Virus record (IMG/VR): IMGVR_UViG_3300028364_000014
Span: 62,001-126,000 of that record
Length of the DNA stretch: 64,000 nucleotides
Reading direction: 5' to 3' (one strand)
From: a virus
Part shown: positions 41,166 through 50,169 of the stretch, one piece after another
Layout of the letters: each line of letters begins with the position of its first letter
How positions within the stretch are numbered: position 1 is the first letter of the stretch
Translations under genes and position numbers: made by a program
The notes under the pieces: model-generated
The model's database searches: none
The model's input: only the letters and a program-made list of their open reading frames with translations
Told to the model about the DNA's origin: nothing

Positions 41166-42358
41166 GGGCTATACAAAAAGTAGCTAAAAATTTTAGTGGT
41201 TTAACTTCTTTAGCTGGAGAATTACGAAATCATTATGGCTTATCTGCTAAATTTAATAGCTTTAATGGAGAAGAAATACTACACGTTTCTATAAATTCAG
41301 ATATAACACCAAAACTTCCCGCATCAGATGACGCTAATCCAATAATATTCAATAGTAAAGCAAAAATTATTGCAGTAGGACTTCCTAAAATACATCAGTT
41401 ACTATCAGACAATTCTAAAATGTGGTTTGATGCCGGAATGTCTGGTGCTACTATTGAAAAAATGTATAAAGGCACTAAAGTAATAGCCTCACAAGACAAT
41501 GATAAACTTATTGTTTGTACTAAATTAGATCCTCATGGTTGTAACATGATTCCAGAAACAAACATTTCGGTATATTCATTATTTACCTATCTTATAGATC
41601 AAAGTGAAGGTAGTATACAGGATTTGTTTGATAGTAATTATCGATATAATAACCTTAGTTGGGAATTTATGGCAGTAAAGAAAGAATTCATGCCGCCAAA
41701 TTCTAAATTAAGTTACGAATTATTTTTAATTGGCGCAATCAATAAAGCAACTACAAACCCACTTCCTTCCCTTAGACTAGATTATGTGGCTGAAAATATA
41801 GGAATACGTAGACCAGAAAGAAAAATAGTTTCTTCCTATGAAGAAGCCCATACTATTTTTAAAAAGTGGACTTTAGAAAATAAAAATCTTAAAGGTGTAG
41901 TGATATCTGACTCAATAGGTAATGTGGCTTCTATTTTAACTAAAAAACATAACAAGTCCTATGGCTATTGTAAAGCTCCTGCAAGACATAACTTACTAAA
42001 AATATTAGAATGGATGATGGAAGGGGAGGAGGACAAGGCTGTTTGCTTTGACCTTAGGTATAGGGTACTAGTAAACTCAATGAGGTATGTGTTCGAAAAA
42101 GCAATAAAAGAATTGATAGTATTACAGGGTGATTACGGTAAAGCAAGAACTAGGAAACATTTAGCCTCTAAAATCGCAAATCATGATTTAGCAGTTGTTT
42201 TATTTGCTCTGCACTCAAATAAAATTGAATCATTTAATGATATTAGTAAAGTACTTAAACCACATTACTTATTAAAAGTAATAGAAAATAGGGATAAATT
42301 AAGAATGCAAGGAGTGCTTAATTTAAGTAAAGGAGTTTTATGTCAGAAAAAATTGTAA
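41162..42358 (+). CDS. RNA-ligase-like protein with degenerate active site
   Basis: 398 residues. The layout follows T4 Rnl1-type ligases: KIIAVGLPKIHQL before the active site, YELFLIGAINKATTNPLPS (like motif IIIa and following), then GIRRPERKIVSSYEEA and KGVVISDSIGN (like motif IV). But the motif I region reads MSGATIEKMYKG where K-x-D-G is expected, so the AMP-accepting lysine seems missing. It may be a regulatory or RNA-binding relic. The family call is by pattern only. Confidence 0.45.
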   Translation: MRAIQKVAKNFSGLTSLAGELRNHYGLSAKFNSFNGEEILHVSINSDITPKLPASDDANPIIFNSKAKIIAVGLPKIHQLLSDNSKMWFDAGMSGATIEKMYKGTKVIASQDNDKLIVCTKLDPHGCNMIPETNISVYSLFTYLIDQSEGSIQDLFDSNYRYNNLSWEFMAVKKEFMPPNSKLSYELFLIGAINKATTNPLPSLRLDYVAENIGIRRPERKIVSSYEEAHTIFKKWTLENKNLKGVVISDSIGNVASILTKKHNKSYGYCKAPARHNLLKILEWMMEGEEDKAVCFDLRYRVLVNSMRYVFEKAIKELIVLQGDYGKARTRKHLASKIANHDLAVVLFALHSNKIESFNDISKVLKPHYLLKVIENRDKLRMQGVLNLSKGVLCQKKL

Positions 42359-43194
42359 ATTGGTTTACACGTAATTATGGTGGATTTTTAAATGAAGACT
42401 ACCAACCAACTGGAATGAAATTTTCTTTTTACACAGAAAAGGATAATAAATTAACACAATGTCATGAATGGGTAAAGTGTAAAGATTATTTACATGATGT
42501 GATAAGAACTTCTTTAACCGGAGAAGATACAAAAATATACGGATTTCAATTTTCTAAAGAAAACAACCCCTGCATTGATCTTACTAAAACTAGAATGCTT
42601 GTCTCCTGGGCTGGTTTTAAAGACGCTAATCTTGTAGAGCCAAGTCTTATCAATGGGGTGAAATTACTTAATCATCTAGAAAAGATAGCTAATGTCAAAC
42701 TAAGTAAATTTGAAAAAGTTATGGGGGACAAGGAGAACTCATTTTATCATGTTTGGGCGATTGAAAGTCCAAAGTTTTGGATGACACACCCACACCTTAT
42801 TTCATTATATTCTTTTTTGTTAAGGTTAGGAGATAAAAAACTTGAATTTACTGATGAGAAATCTTTTGATGAAGTCATTAATGGGTTATTTATTAAATAT
42901 AAAAATCAGCCCGAAAAAGATGTAGATTATTTAATAGAAATTTATGAAAACATGCATAATTCTATTACTAAAAAAGAAATACTATCTAATGTAAATAAGA
43001 ATGGTTTTTCAGTAATGTATTCAGAGTTAATGAGTATTAATGCATTTCATAATAGATCTGGTATTGTAAGTACCTGTCAAGGAATTACTGGATCTGAAAA
43101 TTTAAATTTATTAGTAAAAAAACATTTTAAAAACACTTTAAGGAGTAGTACACATGACAAAAGAAGTAAAGAAAGAAAAGAAAAAACTTATTAG
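42340..43194 (+). CDS. Paralogue trio member 2, unknown function
   Basis: 284 residues, overlapping both neighbours. Shared features with 39588 and 43154: WVKCKDYLHDVI, then YHVWAIESPKFWMTHPHLISL and FLLRLG. Function unknown. Confidence 0.5.
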   Translation: MSEKIVNWFTRNYGGFLNEDYQPTGMKFSFYTEKDNKLTQCHEWVKCKDYLHDVIRTSLTGEDTKIYGFQFSKENNPCIDLTKTRMLVSWAGFKDANLVEPSLINGVKLLNHLEKIANVKLSKFEKVMGDKENSFYHVWAIESPKFWMTHPHLISLYSFLLRLGDKKLEFTDEKSFDEVINGLFIKYKNQPEKDVDYLIEIYENMHNSITKKEILSNVNKNGFSVMYSELMSINAFHNRSGIVSTCQGITGSENLNLLVKKHFKNTLRSSTHDKRSKERKEKTY

Positions 43195-43957
43195 AGTAAG
43201 AATGGCTCCTGCTTTAATAAAAGCTAATCCATATCGGTCAAGTATAACTGACCATAACTTGCATTTTTCTTTAGTAGGACCTCAGGTTTTGAAAAAAGAC
43301 GATATTCAATTTAGGCATCAAATAAGTAAATTTGTTACTTGTCGAGAAGAATTGTGCTGCATGCCTAGGCAGTATATAAACAAAACTAGTAAATATGTTG
43401 CTAGTGAAAAAGAAGATCATCTAGATTTGGAAAAATTTCGTCTACTAATGGCTAGTAAAGGAAATAAAGAAGTTAGAAAACGTGGTATTTTTTCAGCAAA
43501 GCGAGTTTTAAATATTCTAGAAGAAAAAGCGGGCTGGGAAAAAAGTGTTATTACTACCGTTATATATGAACCAGCAAAAGACGCTAACGTGTATCTTTTA
43601 ACTGGAGATAAACGATGGACAATGGCTCCGCAAATGATGTCTTTAGCTACTTTAATCATACGTATTGGGTGGAAAGGGTTAGGGTTTTCTTCAGAAAATA
43701 TTGAAGAAGTACAAACGGAATTTGCAAAAATTTCAGAAGATGAAGAAGAAAATGATAATCGTTATATGAAATCCTGTCAGAAATACATAATCCCTTTAAT
43801 GGCTAATGTAGAAAAAGTTTTTTCTGGAGAAATTAACCAATATTTTCCAGAAGACGCTGATTTCGGATTTAGAGGGCATGGCGGTATATACACCTTTTTT
43901 ACAGAACGTAGTGGTAATGAAAAATTAGATGAACGTCTAACAAAGTATGTTAAATAA
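43154..43957 (+). CDS. Paralogue trio member 3, unknown function
   Basis: 267 residues, starting inside gene 42340 after AAGGAGTAGTACAC. Basic N-terminus (TKEVKKEKKKLIRVR). Contains KRWTMAPQMMSLATLIIRIG. Adjacent to the COOH-NH2 ligase gene. Confidence 0.5.
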   Translation: MTKEVKKEKKKLIRVRMAPALIKANPYRSSITDHNLHFSLVGPQVLKKDDIQFRHQISKFVTCREELCCMPRQYINKTSKYVASEKEDHLDLEKFRLLMASKGNKEVRKRGIFSAKRVLNILEEKAGWEKSVITTVIYEPAKDANVYLLTGDKRWTMAPQMMSLATLIIRIGWKGLGFSSENIEEVQTEFAKISEDEEENDNRYMKSCQKYIIPLMANVEKVFSGEINQYFPEDADFGFRGHGGIYTFFTERSGNEKLDERLTKYVK

Positions 43958-43969
43958 GGATTAAAAAAA

Positions 43970-44899
43970 ATGACATCAAAAATTATGATGGGAACCGATC
44001 CAGAGTTTTTCATGAGAAGACTAGAAGACAACAAACTTATTTCAGCAGTACCATTTATTGCTGGAGGTAAACATGACCCTATTAAGTTAGAAAAATCTGG
44101 AGGAACACTTCAACATGACAATGTAGCAGTAGAGTTTTCAACAGTTCCAGCAAATTCTCCGCAAACTTTTGTTGACATTCTCCGCGCTACTCTACAAGAA
44201 ACGATTTCTAAGTTGCCTCCTGGTCATGAACTATTGGCTTCAGCTTCTGCTGTATTTGATGATAATCAGCTTAATACTCCTGAAGCGCAGGAGTTTGGAT
44301 GTACACCTGATTATGATGCGTGGGAAGTAAAAGAGAATGACTCACCGACCCATCCAAACGCTAAATTTAGGTCATGTGGTGGACATTTACATATTGGATG
44401 TCTTGATATGGAAGGTAAACTTACACATGAGGATGCAAAATTTCTATTAACTTTTGAAGGTAAGCTCGATATGGTAAAAGGTATGGACCTATTTTTAGGC
44501 ATTATCTCTACTGTACTCGATAGTTCACCTGAAGCAGTTGAGCGCAAGAAGCTTTATGGTAGAGCTGGGTGTCATCGAGGTACACTATATGGTGTAGAAT
44601 ATAGGGCATTGAGTAACTTTTGGACTAAATCACCCATGCTATCCATGCTAATGACTTCTCTTTCGGAAGATGTAGTAGAAGTTATTATCAACGAAAAACT
44701 TGAAGCTTTAATTGAAGAAGTAGGCGCTGAGGATATCCAACGAATCATTAACACTGGTGCAGTAAAAGATGCTGAAAAGATCATAGAAAATGTTCTAACA
44801 GCGTATCTTAGCGAAGATTCAAAGTTCTATCTAGAAGAATGTCTTATTAAATTAGATAAAACAGATACAATTGAGAAGGAATGGTCAATTGGGGCTTAA
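43970..44899 (+). CDS. COOH-NH2 ligase-type 2 family protein
   Basis: 309 residues. GTDPEFFM (about 8-15), HDNVAVEFSTVPA (about 49) and CGGHLHIGC (about 139) match the glutamine-synthetase-fold COOH-NH2 ligases of phages, where acidic and His residues bind Mg-ATP and the carboxylate. They are predicted to form amide bonds between an amine and a carboxylate on a peptide or metabolite. Glutamine amidotransferase genes lie just downstream. The minus-strand HNH gene abuts it, with overlapping stop codons. Confidence 0.8.
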   Translation: MTSKIMMGTDPEFFMRRLEDNKLISAVPFIAGGKHDPIKLEKSGGTLQHDNVAVEFSTVPANSPQTFVDILRATLQETISKLPPGHELLASASAVFDDNQLNTPEAQEFGCTPDYDAWEVKENDSPTHPNAKFRSCGGHLHIGCLDMEGKLTHEDAKFLLTFEGKLDMVKGMDLFLGIISTVLDSSPEAVERKKLYGRAGCHRGTLYGVEYRALSNFWTKSPMLSMLMTSLSEDVVEVIINEKLEALIEEVGAEDIQRIINTGAVKDAEKIIENVLTAYLSEDSKFYLEECLIKLDKTDTIEKEWSIGA

Positions 44900-45639
44900 T
44901 TTTTACACCTAAGCTCATAATACCCACATCCTGGAAGCTTGTGTGCCTTCTTATGACATGTTTTGCATAAAGTAATGGTGTTAGCCACATCATTTCCTAA
45001 ACGTGGATTCTGGGTGTATCCTTCGATGTGATGGCAATGTAGTGGAGCTTCATTTTGAGTTGCTCCACAGATTTGGCACGTCCAGTTATCTTTTTCAAAA
45101 CACATTTGTCTAACTAGTGGATTTACTTCGCGAGAAGATGCAGGTTTGAATCCTTTAGGGTATTTAATTTGTTTGTACACAGGGCAAGCCTCTTTACAGT
45201 TATTTGAGCAGTAAAGAAAATGGTCTTTACCTATAGAGTCTAAAGCCTTTACTCTACTATTAACACTGCATCTATTAGGGATAAAGTATTTTCCGCAATA
45301 CCTACATTTTACTTCTAAAGAAACACCGTCATTAGCTAATCTAGGGAATTCTTCTTTAGTTAATTCACCAATAAATAATTTATATTTTGCATTAGAGTTT
45401 TGGTATGATTTACATCTTATAGAAGTACTAATTTTATTTTCCTTATAGTACTTTTTATATTGTTTTTTATGTTTATTTTTATTTTTTAATCGGTAATTAA
45501 TGATATAATTTTTATTATTCTCACGATCAATTTTTATACATTTTTTACAATAACTAGTTACTCCATCCTTAGTGTTTTTATTTTTATTAAATTCACTATA
45601 ACTTTTTAATTCTTTACATTTACTACACATTTTTTTCAT
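44896..45639 (-). CDS. HNH homing endonuclease, free-standing (copy 1)
   Basis: 247 residues on the minus strand, against the local operon. N-terminal CSKC...CKKC zinc finger (about 4-34), a Lys/Asn/Tyr-rich linker, a KCRYCGKYFIPN finger, and a C-terminal HNH nuclease (CQICGA, LHCHHIEGYTQNP, ITLCKTCHKKAH). The C-terminal 100 residues are nearly identical in pattern to the gene at 54546. Its stop overlaps the stop of the COOH-NH2 ligase gene. Confidence 0.85.
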   Translation of the reverse strand: MKKMCSKCKELKSYSEFNKNKNTKDGVTSYCKKCIKIDRENNKNYIINYRLKNKNKHKKQYKKYYKENKISTSIRCKSYQNSNAKYKLFIGELTKEEFPRLANDGVSLEVKCRYCGKYFIPNRCSVNSRVKALDSIGKDHFLYCSNNCKEACPVYKQIKYPKGFKPASSREVNPLVRQMCFEKDNWTCQICGATQNEAPLHCHHIEGYTQNPRLGNDVANTITLCKTCHKKAHKLPGCGYYELRCKN

Positions 45640-45680
45640 AATTAATTTCCAAATAAGTTTTTTTTATTTATGTGATTAAA

Positions 45681-45741
45681 TGATTGTATCTTAATTACAA
45701 TCAAGTTACATTAAATATAATAACTTTATTGAATAAGTCAA
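45681..45741 (-). promoter_or_regulatory. Promoter and inverted repeat of HNH copy 1
   Basis: Read on the minus strand: TTGACT (45741-45736), 16-base spacer, TATATT (45719-45714), then a perfect 8-bp inverted repeat TGATTGTA-N7-TACAATCA (45703-45681) between the transcription start and the gene. The same arrangement occurs at 55510-55586. Confidence 0.75.
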
Positions 45742-45781
45742 TAGATTAATTAATTGATAAATAAAACGGAGAAATAAACAC

Positions 45782-46660
45782 ATGATTATTGCTATACCCA
45801 CAAATAACGGAGATACCTACAAAGAAGTACCAGTAAGAAAACAAAACGCTTCTTATTGCAAACACGTAGAAAATGCTGGATTTGATCCAATCCTCATTCC
45901 TATGGAGTGTTCTATTGAAGCAGTAGCAGACATGTCCGATGGGCTTCTACTGGCAGGAGGGCTAGATATAAGTCCAATGTATTATGGTTTTAGTAATTTG
46001 GCGTCATTTGGTGTAGACCCTGACAAAGACGCACATGAAAGAGCTCTACTACATGCTTTTATTGCGCTAGGTAAACCAGTGTTTGGAATATGTAGAGGAC
46101 ATCAGCTTATTTTAAGGGAGTTTATGCATGTTACTAATGACATGGATAATATCCTTGAATATGAAGAACATATTAAATATCACGCACAAACAGGTGAGTT
46201 AAATATGGGAAGAAAACACCCTTCTCATATGACGCAGACAGTAATTAATTCTTTATTTACTGAGTCTATAGTAGATAATGATGAAGCTATAGAAAATTTT
46301 CCAGTAAATAGTATGCACCATCAAGCTGTAACCGCAAATATTGTAAAAATGGCAGTCGGTAATGGGAATGTTCCACATGATTTTCAGTATAATATTCCTC
46401 CAGTAAAGGTATATGAGAATTTTGAACTAATTTCCTGGACTAAAAGAGGATATACACAGCCTGATGTACATTCTAAAAATTTCGATAGAACTGATCATAG
46501 AGTAGTTGTTGAGGCAATGAAAATTGATTGGAATAACTCAAAAATTATGGGAGTACAATGGCATCCAGAATGTCTTGGTGATGTTCGTATTATACGTAAT
46601 TTCTTTTTAAATGCTGTTGAAAACATAAATGATGATGCAGCAATTGCAGCTCTAGGCTAA
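45782..46660 (+). CDS. Class I glutamine amidotransferase-like (peptidase C26) protein
   Basis: 292 residues. DGLLLAGGLDISPMYYG, FGICRGHQL (nucleophile Cys) and GVQWHPE (His and Glu) give a complete catalytic triad of the PuuD-like C26 family, which hydrolyses gamma-glutamyl amides. Beside amide ligases it may supply ammonia or trim gamma-glutamyl groups. ATG after ACGGAGAAATAAACAC. Confidence 0.85.
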   Translation: MIIAIPTNNGDTYKEVPVRKQNASYCKHVENAGFDPILIPMECSIEAVADMSDGLLLAGGLDISPMYYGFSNLASFGVDPDKDAHERALLHAFIALGKPVFGICRGHQLILREFMHVTNDMDNILEYEEHIKYHAQTGELNMGRKHPSHMTQTVINSLFTESIVDNDEAIENFPVNSMHHQAVTANIVKMAVGNGNVPHDFQYNIPPVKVYENFELISWTKRGYTQPDVHSKNFDRTDHRVVVEAMKIDWNNSKIMGVQWHPECLGDVRIIRNFFLNAVENINDDAAIAALG

Positions 46661-46911
46661 TGGTACGTGGTTGGTCTACTAAAATTACTACTACTTATGG
46701 AACTCAACTACACCATTATATAACTTTAAAAGCATTAAAAAATACCATTAAACGATTAAAAAACAGCAGAATTAGTCCTTTAGCCATAAGATTTTATAGA
46801 CCAATGCTTCCATGGTTAATAGAAAATGTAACAGAAGATTCAGCTGTTTCTGGCGATATATCAAATATTAAAATAGAAGTTTCATTGTTAAATATAGGAG
46901 AAATAAAATGA
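46660..46911 (+). CDS. Small hypothetical protein
   Basis: 83 residues, TAATG overlap with the previous gene. Basic helix (LKNTIKRLKNS) then a tail NIKIEVSLL similar to other small proteins in this genome. Unknown. Confidence 0.5.
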   Translation: MVRGWSTKITTTYGTQLHHYITLKALKNTIKRLKNSRISPLAIRFYRPMLPWLIENVTEDSAVSGDISNIKIEVSLLNIGEIK

Positions 46912-47216
46912 GTAAAAAATCAATAATTACGTCAATTCTTATGGATAATACAAAAATTCCCGCAATAGCTGCTGTACATTACGGTGTAGGGGATGTTCCT
47001 AAAACGAGTACTGGGGATGACGCTGGACAGCATGCAGTTACTTCAATTAAATTTGCAAGAAAATGTTTTGGTCAGGGGGCAGTAATAGATATTCCTTGTT
47101 ATGTAATTGAATTTGAAGATGTAGATGAAAAAGTAATTCTTGCAACTAATAGTATTGCTAGATGGACAATTGGAAACGAAGAAATAGATGCCGTTCCCCC
47201 TTTGGCTGCAGAATAA
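46908..47216 (+). CDS. Hypothetical protein
   Basis: 102 residues, ATGA overlap. Contains IPAIAAVHYGVGDVPKTS and ARKCFGQGAVIDIPCYVIEF. It sits between two amidotransferase-like genes; function unknown. Confidence 0.5.
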   Translation: MSKKSIITSILMDNTKIPAIAAVHYGVGDVPKTSTGDDAGQHAVTSIKFARKCFGQGAVIDIPCYVIEFEDVDEKVILATNSIARWTIGNEEIDAVPPLAAE

Positions 47217-47223
47217 GGAAATA

Positions 47224-47931
47224 ATGAATAATAAAATACTCGTGTTAAATGGTTCTTCTTACGCAACACCTTTTAAGGGGTTGGGTGAAATTGTTATCGA
47301 TATTGATGTGTTTTTGGAAAATCCAGGTGATTTTAAATTAGTGATGTTTACTGGAGGAGAAGACGTTACTCCTTCTTGGTATGGTGAAACAAGCCCTAAT
47401 CATGTATGCTATTATAATGAGCGAAGAGATAAAGAAGAAGCTATTGTATTTAAGTTAGCAGAAAGACGTGGAATACCTATGATGGGTATTTGTAGGGGAA
47501 TTCAATTTCTAAATGTTATGCATGGTGGAAAAATATTCCATAATGTTACTAATCACGCTGGTCCTAGACACATGATGACTCTTGGTAATGGTGAGGAATT
47601 TGTTGTGAATTCTTTTCATCATCAAATGGTAATACCTCCTGAAGATTCAATTGTAATAGCCTACTCGTCTACCCGTAAATCTACAAGCTATATAGGAGAT
47701 AAAGATCTAGAAGTATCTCCTCCTAATGTAGAGGTAGAAGCAGTAGCTTATCCTAATACCAAAAGTGTGGCAGTCCAATATCATCCTGAAATGATGGATA
47801 CGACTTCTAAAGGGTTTCTTTGGTTTAGAGAACTAGCGACTACCCTATTAACAGAAGAAGGTTTCGCTGAAATTATTGAAAAATATTCCTCGGTGAATAA
47901 ATGTCTAAAACAAAGTACGCATCAGCTATAA
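47224..47931 (+). CDS. Second class I glutamine amidotransferase-like protein
   Basis: 235 residues from ATG 47224. FTGGEDVTPSWYG, MGICRGIQF (nucleophile Cys) and VQYHPEM (His, Glu) give the triad. Shorter than the copy at 45782 and only distantly related to it, so not a recent duplication. Confidence 0.8.
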   Translation: MNNKILVLNGSSYATPFKGLGEIVIDIDVFLENPGDFKLVMFTGGEDVTPSWYGETSPNHVCYYNERRDKEEAIVFKLAERRGIPMMGICRGIQFLNVMHGGKIFHNVTNHAGPRHMMTLGNGEEFVVNSFHHQMVIPPEDSIVIAYSSTRKSTSYIGDKDLEVSPPNVEVEAVAYPNTKSVAVQYHPEMMDTTSKGFLWFRELATTLLTEEGFAEIIEKYSSVNKCLKQSTHQL

Positions 47932-48353
47932 TTATACTACCTGACTCCCGGCTATTGATACACTCTCTAGCTGGGAGTTACTACGAGCAAAGTAACAAAT
48001 CAGAATTAACAGTAGAGACGCATGTTACTGCGGAAGAAGTTCCTTATATAGAAATAATACACCAATTAAAAGAAACTCTTGGTATTGAATATATAAATAA
48101 GTACTTTAATCTTAGATATAGTTTTAAAATGGATACGAAAACAAAATTAGGATTAGATAGAGAAGTACACTTATTTTTTTTGCAACAAAAAGCACAATGC
48201 CAATTTAAAGTTAAAAAACCAAACGCATTAGATATATTAACAATAGAACATGCTTTTATAGAAAAAAATAATGGTAGATTAAAACTTGGTTTAATAGGTT
48301 CAATGGCGTTAAAGGTAGTAAAAAACATGTTTGATAATAATCTATCTAATTAA
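47901..48353 (+). CDS. Hypothetical protein, possibly degenerate Nudix fold
   Basis: 150 residues. EIIHQLKETLGIEY recalls the R-E-x-x-E-E-x-G part of a Nudix box, but the leading glycine and several Glu are missing, so hydrolase activity is doubtful. Starts inside the previous gene. Confidence 0.4.
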   Translation: MSKTKYASAIIILPDSRLLIHSLAGSYYEQSNKSELTVETHVTAEEVPYIEIIHQLKETLGIEYINKYFNLRYSFKMDTKTKLGLDREVHLFFLQQKAQCQFKVKKPNALDILTIEHAFIEKNNGRLKLGLIGSMALKVVKNMFDNNLSN

Positions 48354-48363
48354 GGACAAAAAA

Positions 48364-48870
48364 ATGCCAATTTTTTCAAAAGAAGTTTTTGTTATTGTCT
48401 CGGATGCCTCTGGGGATGAGATAATTAAAGATATATATGTATATGAAGGAATAGAGGAGGTTAACAGTTGTTTAGAGGACTTAACTTTTGCTAATCTTGA
48501 TCCTGAAGGTAATAAAATTTATCATGGGGCTTTAATACCTGGACATACTATTCCTGAAAGTTTTCAAGGCTGCACTCCTTATATAATAATAAAAAACCCT
48601 GAGCGATATCATATTTCTGTACTTGAAAATGAAGCTATGTTTTTAAAAGAAGAGTGTTCACCTGATAAGGTAGCTAATACTATTACATCGCTTTTAACAG
48701 GTAGTAATGTTTTTAGTGATGACTCTATCAAATTAGATATTGAGGATATATATATATTTTTTGGAAGAGAAGTGCTTCCTGTATTACAAATTACTGAAGA
48801 TTCAGTTTTTGAAGATGAGGAATTTGCTGATAGAGTTACTAATATGGTAGAAAAATTTAAACAAATGTAA
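48364..48870 (+). CDS. Acidic hypothetical protein
   Basis: 168 residues from ATG 48364 after TAAGGACAAAAA. Acidic, no motif recognised. Confidence 0.5.
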   Translation: MPIFSKEVFVIVSDASGDEIIKDIYVYEGIEEVNSCLEDLTFANLDPEGNKIYHGALIPGHTIPESFQGCTPYIIIKNPERYHISVLENEAMFLKEECSPDKVANTITSLLTGSNVFSDDSIKLDIEDIYIFFGREVLPVLQITEDSVFEDEEFADRVTNMVEKFKQM

Positions 48871-48881
48871 AGGAGTAATTA

Positions 48882-49304
48882 ATGGGAAAAAGAACAGTAA
48901 CTCTAAAATTTTGGGAAATTGATAACCCGGATTCTAAAAAACCTAGTCAAGCTATGAAAGCACGTTTACTAGGAGTTCTTTCTAGTGAAGAAGTTGCTGC
49001 AACTCTCGCTAATTTTGAAATAGCAGAAAAATTATTTACTAAACCTACTATTAATTTGGATGAAGCAGTGCAAGCGATAGAGGAATTAAATAGTACAAAA
49101 AATAGTACTAATTACGGCCACTTGTTATTTGCAGCCAAGGAATTCAATGAAGTTGAATCATATGGAAAAAGACTGTGTATAACGGGTGCTGTTGACATAC
49201 TTAATCAAACTAGATTTGATAAACTTACCAGACTTATGGATTTAGATGCTACACTTATGGATGGTACGCTTATAAATGTAAAGGAATATAGAAAAGATGA
49301 ATAA
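48882..49304 (+). CDS. Hypothetical protein
   Basis: 140 residues after AAAGGAGTAATTA. Predicted mostly helical. Overlaps the next start by 8 bases. Unrecognised. Confidence 0.5.
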   Translation: MGKRTVTLKFWEIDNPDSKKPSQAMKARLLGVLSSEEVAATLANFEIAEKLFTKPTINLDEAVQAIEELNSTKNSTNYGHLLFAAKEFNEVESYGKRLCITGAVDILNQTRFDKLTRLMDLDATLMDGTLINVKEYRKDE

Positions 49305-50160
49305 AAACTTACTAACATGTAGCCTACATGCCCCAGGTACCCCATTCACAGTTAAAGAAACTATTAAAGACAATACATTTATTCCAGGTACTTATGGTTT
49401 CATTTCTCTTTTGAGTGGTCCAGACTACACACTGCATAATATTGGTTTTTTAAAAGTTATAATTCTCAGAAAAGGTAAAAAAGGAAAGGCTCGTATAAAT
49501 ACTAATAATATTCTTACTCCTTTGTTTCAGTTACCGGAAGATAAATACCCAGAAAAACTAATTCCAACTGAAGAAGAATTAAAATACCTAGTAGGTATTG
49601 AAACGGAAGAAAATCGTGTTATAAATATGTGTGATAAAAATACTTCAGACGATGAGTTTTTAGGGTGGTTATTGGCGCGTACTTTATTTGCTTATGAGTT
49701 AAGTAAAGTCACCTATCCAAGCGATAATAAGATTATGCGGGTATTAGGCATTAATGGTGGACAACGTATGGTTGCATGGTGCAATAAAGGCGCACTTCTT
49801 GAAAAATTCCGTAAAGAAATAGAAAATCGTTTTAATGATGGTGAAATGGATAGAATGTATGGTAAGTATTGTACTCAAGAGGCTAAATTTGAATTACTAA
49901 CGCAATTAAGAAAAGTAGAAGCAAGACTTATTATTCCAAGACTTGAGTATCAAAGACGGGTTAATGAGGTGTTAATGGGCGCACTTAAAATGATGGAGGT
50001 TACAATCCAAGAAGAAAAGGATTTTAATAATAAAGAAAATACCGTAGAAAAAATCATAGCCACCAAAGAATGGGTTAAAACTAATGGTGATGTTATTAAA
50101 TCCGCTATTTATCAGCGTGTTGGATTAATTTCTAAAAACAGAGAAATTTTAAATTTTTAG
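49297..50160 (+). CDS. Hypothetical protein, paralogue of the next gene
   Basis: 287 residues. The N-terminal 75 residues look like a small beta barrel (PGTYGFISLLSG, IGFLKVIILRKG); DDEFLGWLLARTLF in the middle matches SNEFNSWLRCVLYS in the next protein. The equal length and tandem position support duplication. It lies two genes before the RNA polymerase; a transcription role is possible. Confidence 0.5.
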   Translation: MNKNLLTCSLHAPGTPFTVKETIKDNTFIPGTYGFISLLSGPDYTLHNIGFLKVIILRKGKKGKARINTNNILTPLFQLPEDKYPEKLIPTEEELKYLVGIETEENRVINMCDKNTSDDEFLGWLLARTLFAYELSKVTYPSDNKIMRVLGINGGQRMVAWCNKGALLEKFRKEIENRFNDGEMDRMYGKYCTQEAKFELLTQLRKVEARLIIPRLEYQRRVNEVLMGALKMMEVTIQEEKDFNNKENTVEKIIATKEWVKTNGDVIKSAIYQRVGLISKNREILNF

Positions 50161-50169
50161 GAGAAAATT

